Origin: Candidatus Brocadiaceae bacterium
GTDB taxonomy: Bacteria > Planctomycetota > Brocadiia > SM23-32
DNA length: 5,104 bases
Direction: 5' to 3'
Assembly (NCBI GenBank): GCA_003551785.1
Contig: PUNP01000846.1
Span: forward strand, 1 to 5,104
Notes under the pieces: generated by a model
Database searches by the model: none
What the model saw: the letters and a program-made list of their open reading frames with translations, nothing else
What the model was told of the DNA's origin: nothing
Position numbers and translations under genes: made by a program
Part shown: piece by piece, positions 5,035 through 5,104 of the stretch
How positions within the stretch are numbered: position 1 is the first letter of the stretch
Layout: each line of letters starts with the position of its first letter

Positions 5035-5104
5035 TTCTGGCATTGCCACATAGTTCACAATCTGAACGGGGTTCACTGAATATATACCGACAGCTTAACT
5101 GATA

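Larger units (their letters stand above)
4850..5080. repeat. Long imperfect palindrome with two 68-base arms and a 95-base centre
   Basis: The left arm is 4850-4917 and the right arm 5013-5080. The outer 16 bases (4850-4865 with 5065-5080) are perfectly complementary, as are the inner 25 bases (4893-4917 with 5013-5037). The 27 bases between them in each arm match at about 13 positions with no gap, so the arms are collinear and presumably arose as one inverted duplication. The inner blocks lie in hexamer arrays of the form ATCGNN (4890-4919) and NNCGAT (5005-5034), five units each. As RNA either strand would form a very large hairpin; as DNA it could extrude a cruciform. Confidence 0.85.
4833..5095. 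mobile_element. Candidate non-autonomous (MITE-like) element bounded by a 10-base direct repeat
   Basis: ACCGACAGCT occurs at 4833-4842 and 5086-5095, in the same orientation, on either side of the palindrome at 4850-5080. Seven bases separate the left copy from the palindrome and five bases the right copy. Inverted ends inside direct repeats is the layout of an inserted element with a target-site duplication. The fit is imperfect, because the direct repeats do not abut the inverted ends and 10 bases is long for a duplication. No transposase is encoded inside. A structured terminator region or decayed repeat is the alternative. Confidence 0.35.
4704..5104. other. Non-coding region after the P-loop gene
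   Basis: About 400 bases to the window end with no convincing gene. Bases 4704-4832 show no clear terminator, promoter or repeat. From 4833 on the region is taken up by a 10-base direct repeat and the long palindrome described separately. A 41-codon frame (4797-4922) exists but its end, IEIGIAIGIE, is simply the hexamer array read as protein, and it lacks a close Shine-Dalgarno sequence, so it is not called. Confidence 0.65.

Noticed and set aside
4850..5080. Integron attC site or CRISPR array as an explanation of the repeats
   Set aside because: There is one pair of inverted arms, not regularly spaced direct repeats, and no R/L core sites of the GTTRRRY type or integrase were seen; at 231 bases it is also larger than usual attC sites.

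Overview
The window looks like a piece of a bacterial chromosome of moderate GC content. My best guess at the source is the Planctomycetes-Verrucomicrobia-Lentisphaerae (PVC) group, with Lentisphaerota the favourite. This rests on the style of the URO-D-like and TIM-barrel isomerase proteins and on a double-hairpin repeat upstream of alr of a kind I associate with those genomes. It is a judgement from memory, not a database result. All four genes lie on the + strand, in two transcription units separated by about 400 bases. A second stretch of about 400 non-coding bases closes the window.

Layout. Bases 1-987 hold the 3' end of a URO-D superfamily gene that begins before the window. After 73 bases comes a sugar phosphate isomerase/epimerase gene (1061-1879); these two were probably transcribed together. 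Bases 1880-2275 are intergenic. They contain GC-rich hairpins just after the isomerase stop codon, one with a perfect 10-bp stem, then an A-tract dyad, a weak promoter candidate, and a two-hairpin leader element ending in the ribosome binding site of alr. Bases 2276-3508 encode alanine racemase with all its signature motifs and an extra C-terminal tail. Overlapping that tail in another frame is a gene (start placed at 3465, end 4703) for a protein with a C-terminal polynucleotide-kinase-like P-loop domain and an N-terminal half of about 260 residues that I do not recognise.

Bases 4704-5104 contain no convincing gene. They hold the most unusual object here, a 231-base imperfect palindrome (4850-5080) with two equal 68-base arms. 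Each arm has a perfect 16-bp outer block and a perfect 25-bp inner block, the inner block lying in a small ATCGNN hexamer array. The outer block contains a 14-base sequence (CGGGGTTCACTGAA) that also occurs just after the URO-D-like gene, and a 10-base direct repeat flanks the palindrome. Together these suggest a non-autonomous mobile or otherwise dispersed element.

How the genes work together. The URO-D-like protein and the isomerase are plausibly part of sugar or one-carbon catabolism rather than haem synthesis, since no other haem gene is visible. Alanine racemase supplies D-alanine for peptidoglycan. The overlapping P-loop protein is probably translationally coupled to alr, but nothing in the sequence links the two functions. 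No tRNA, rRNA, CRISPR array or complete transposase gene was seen.
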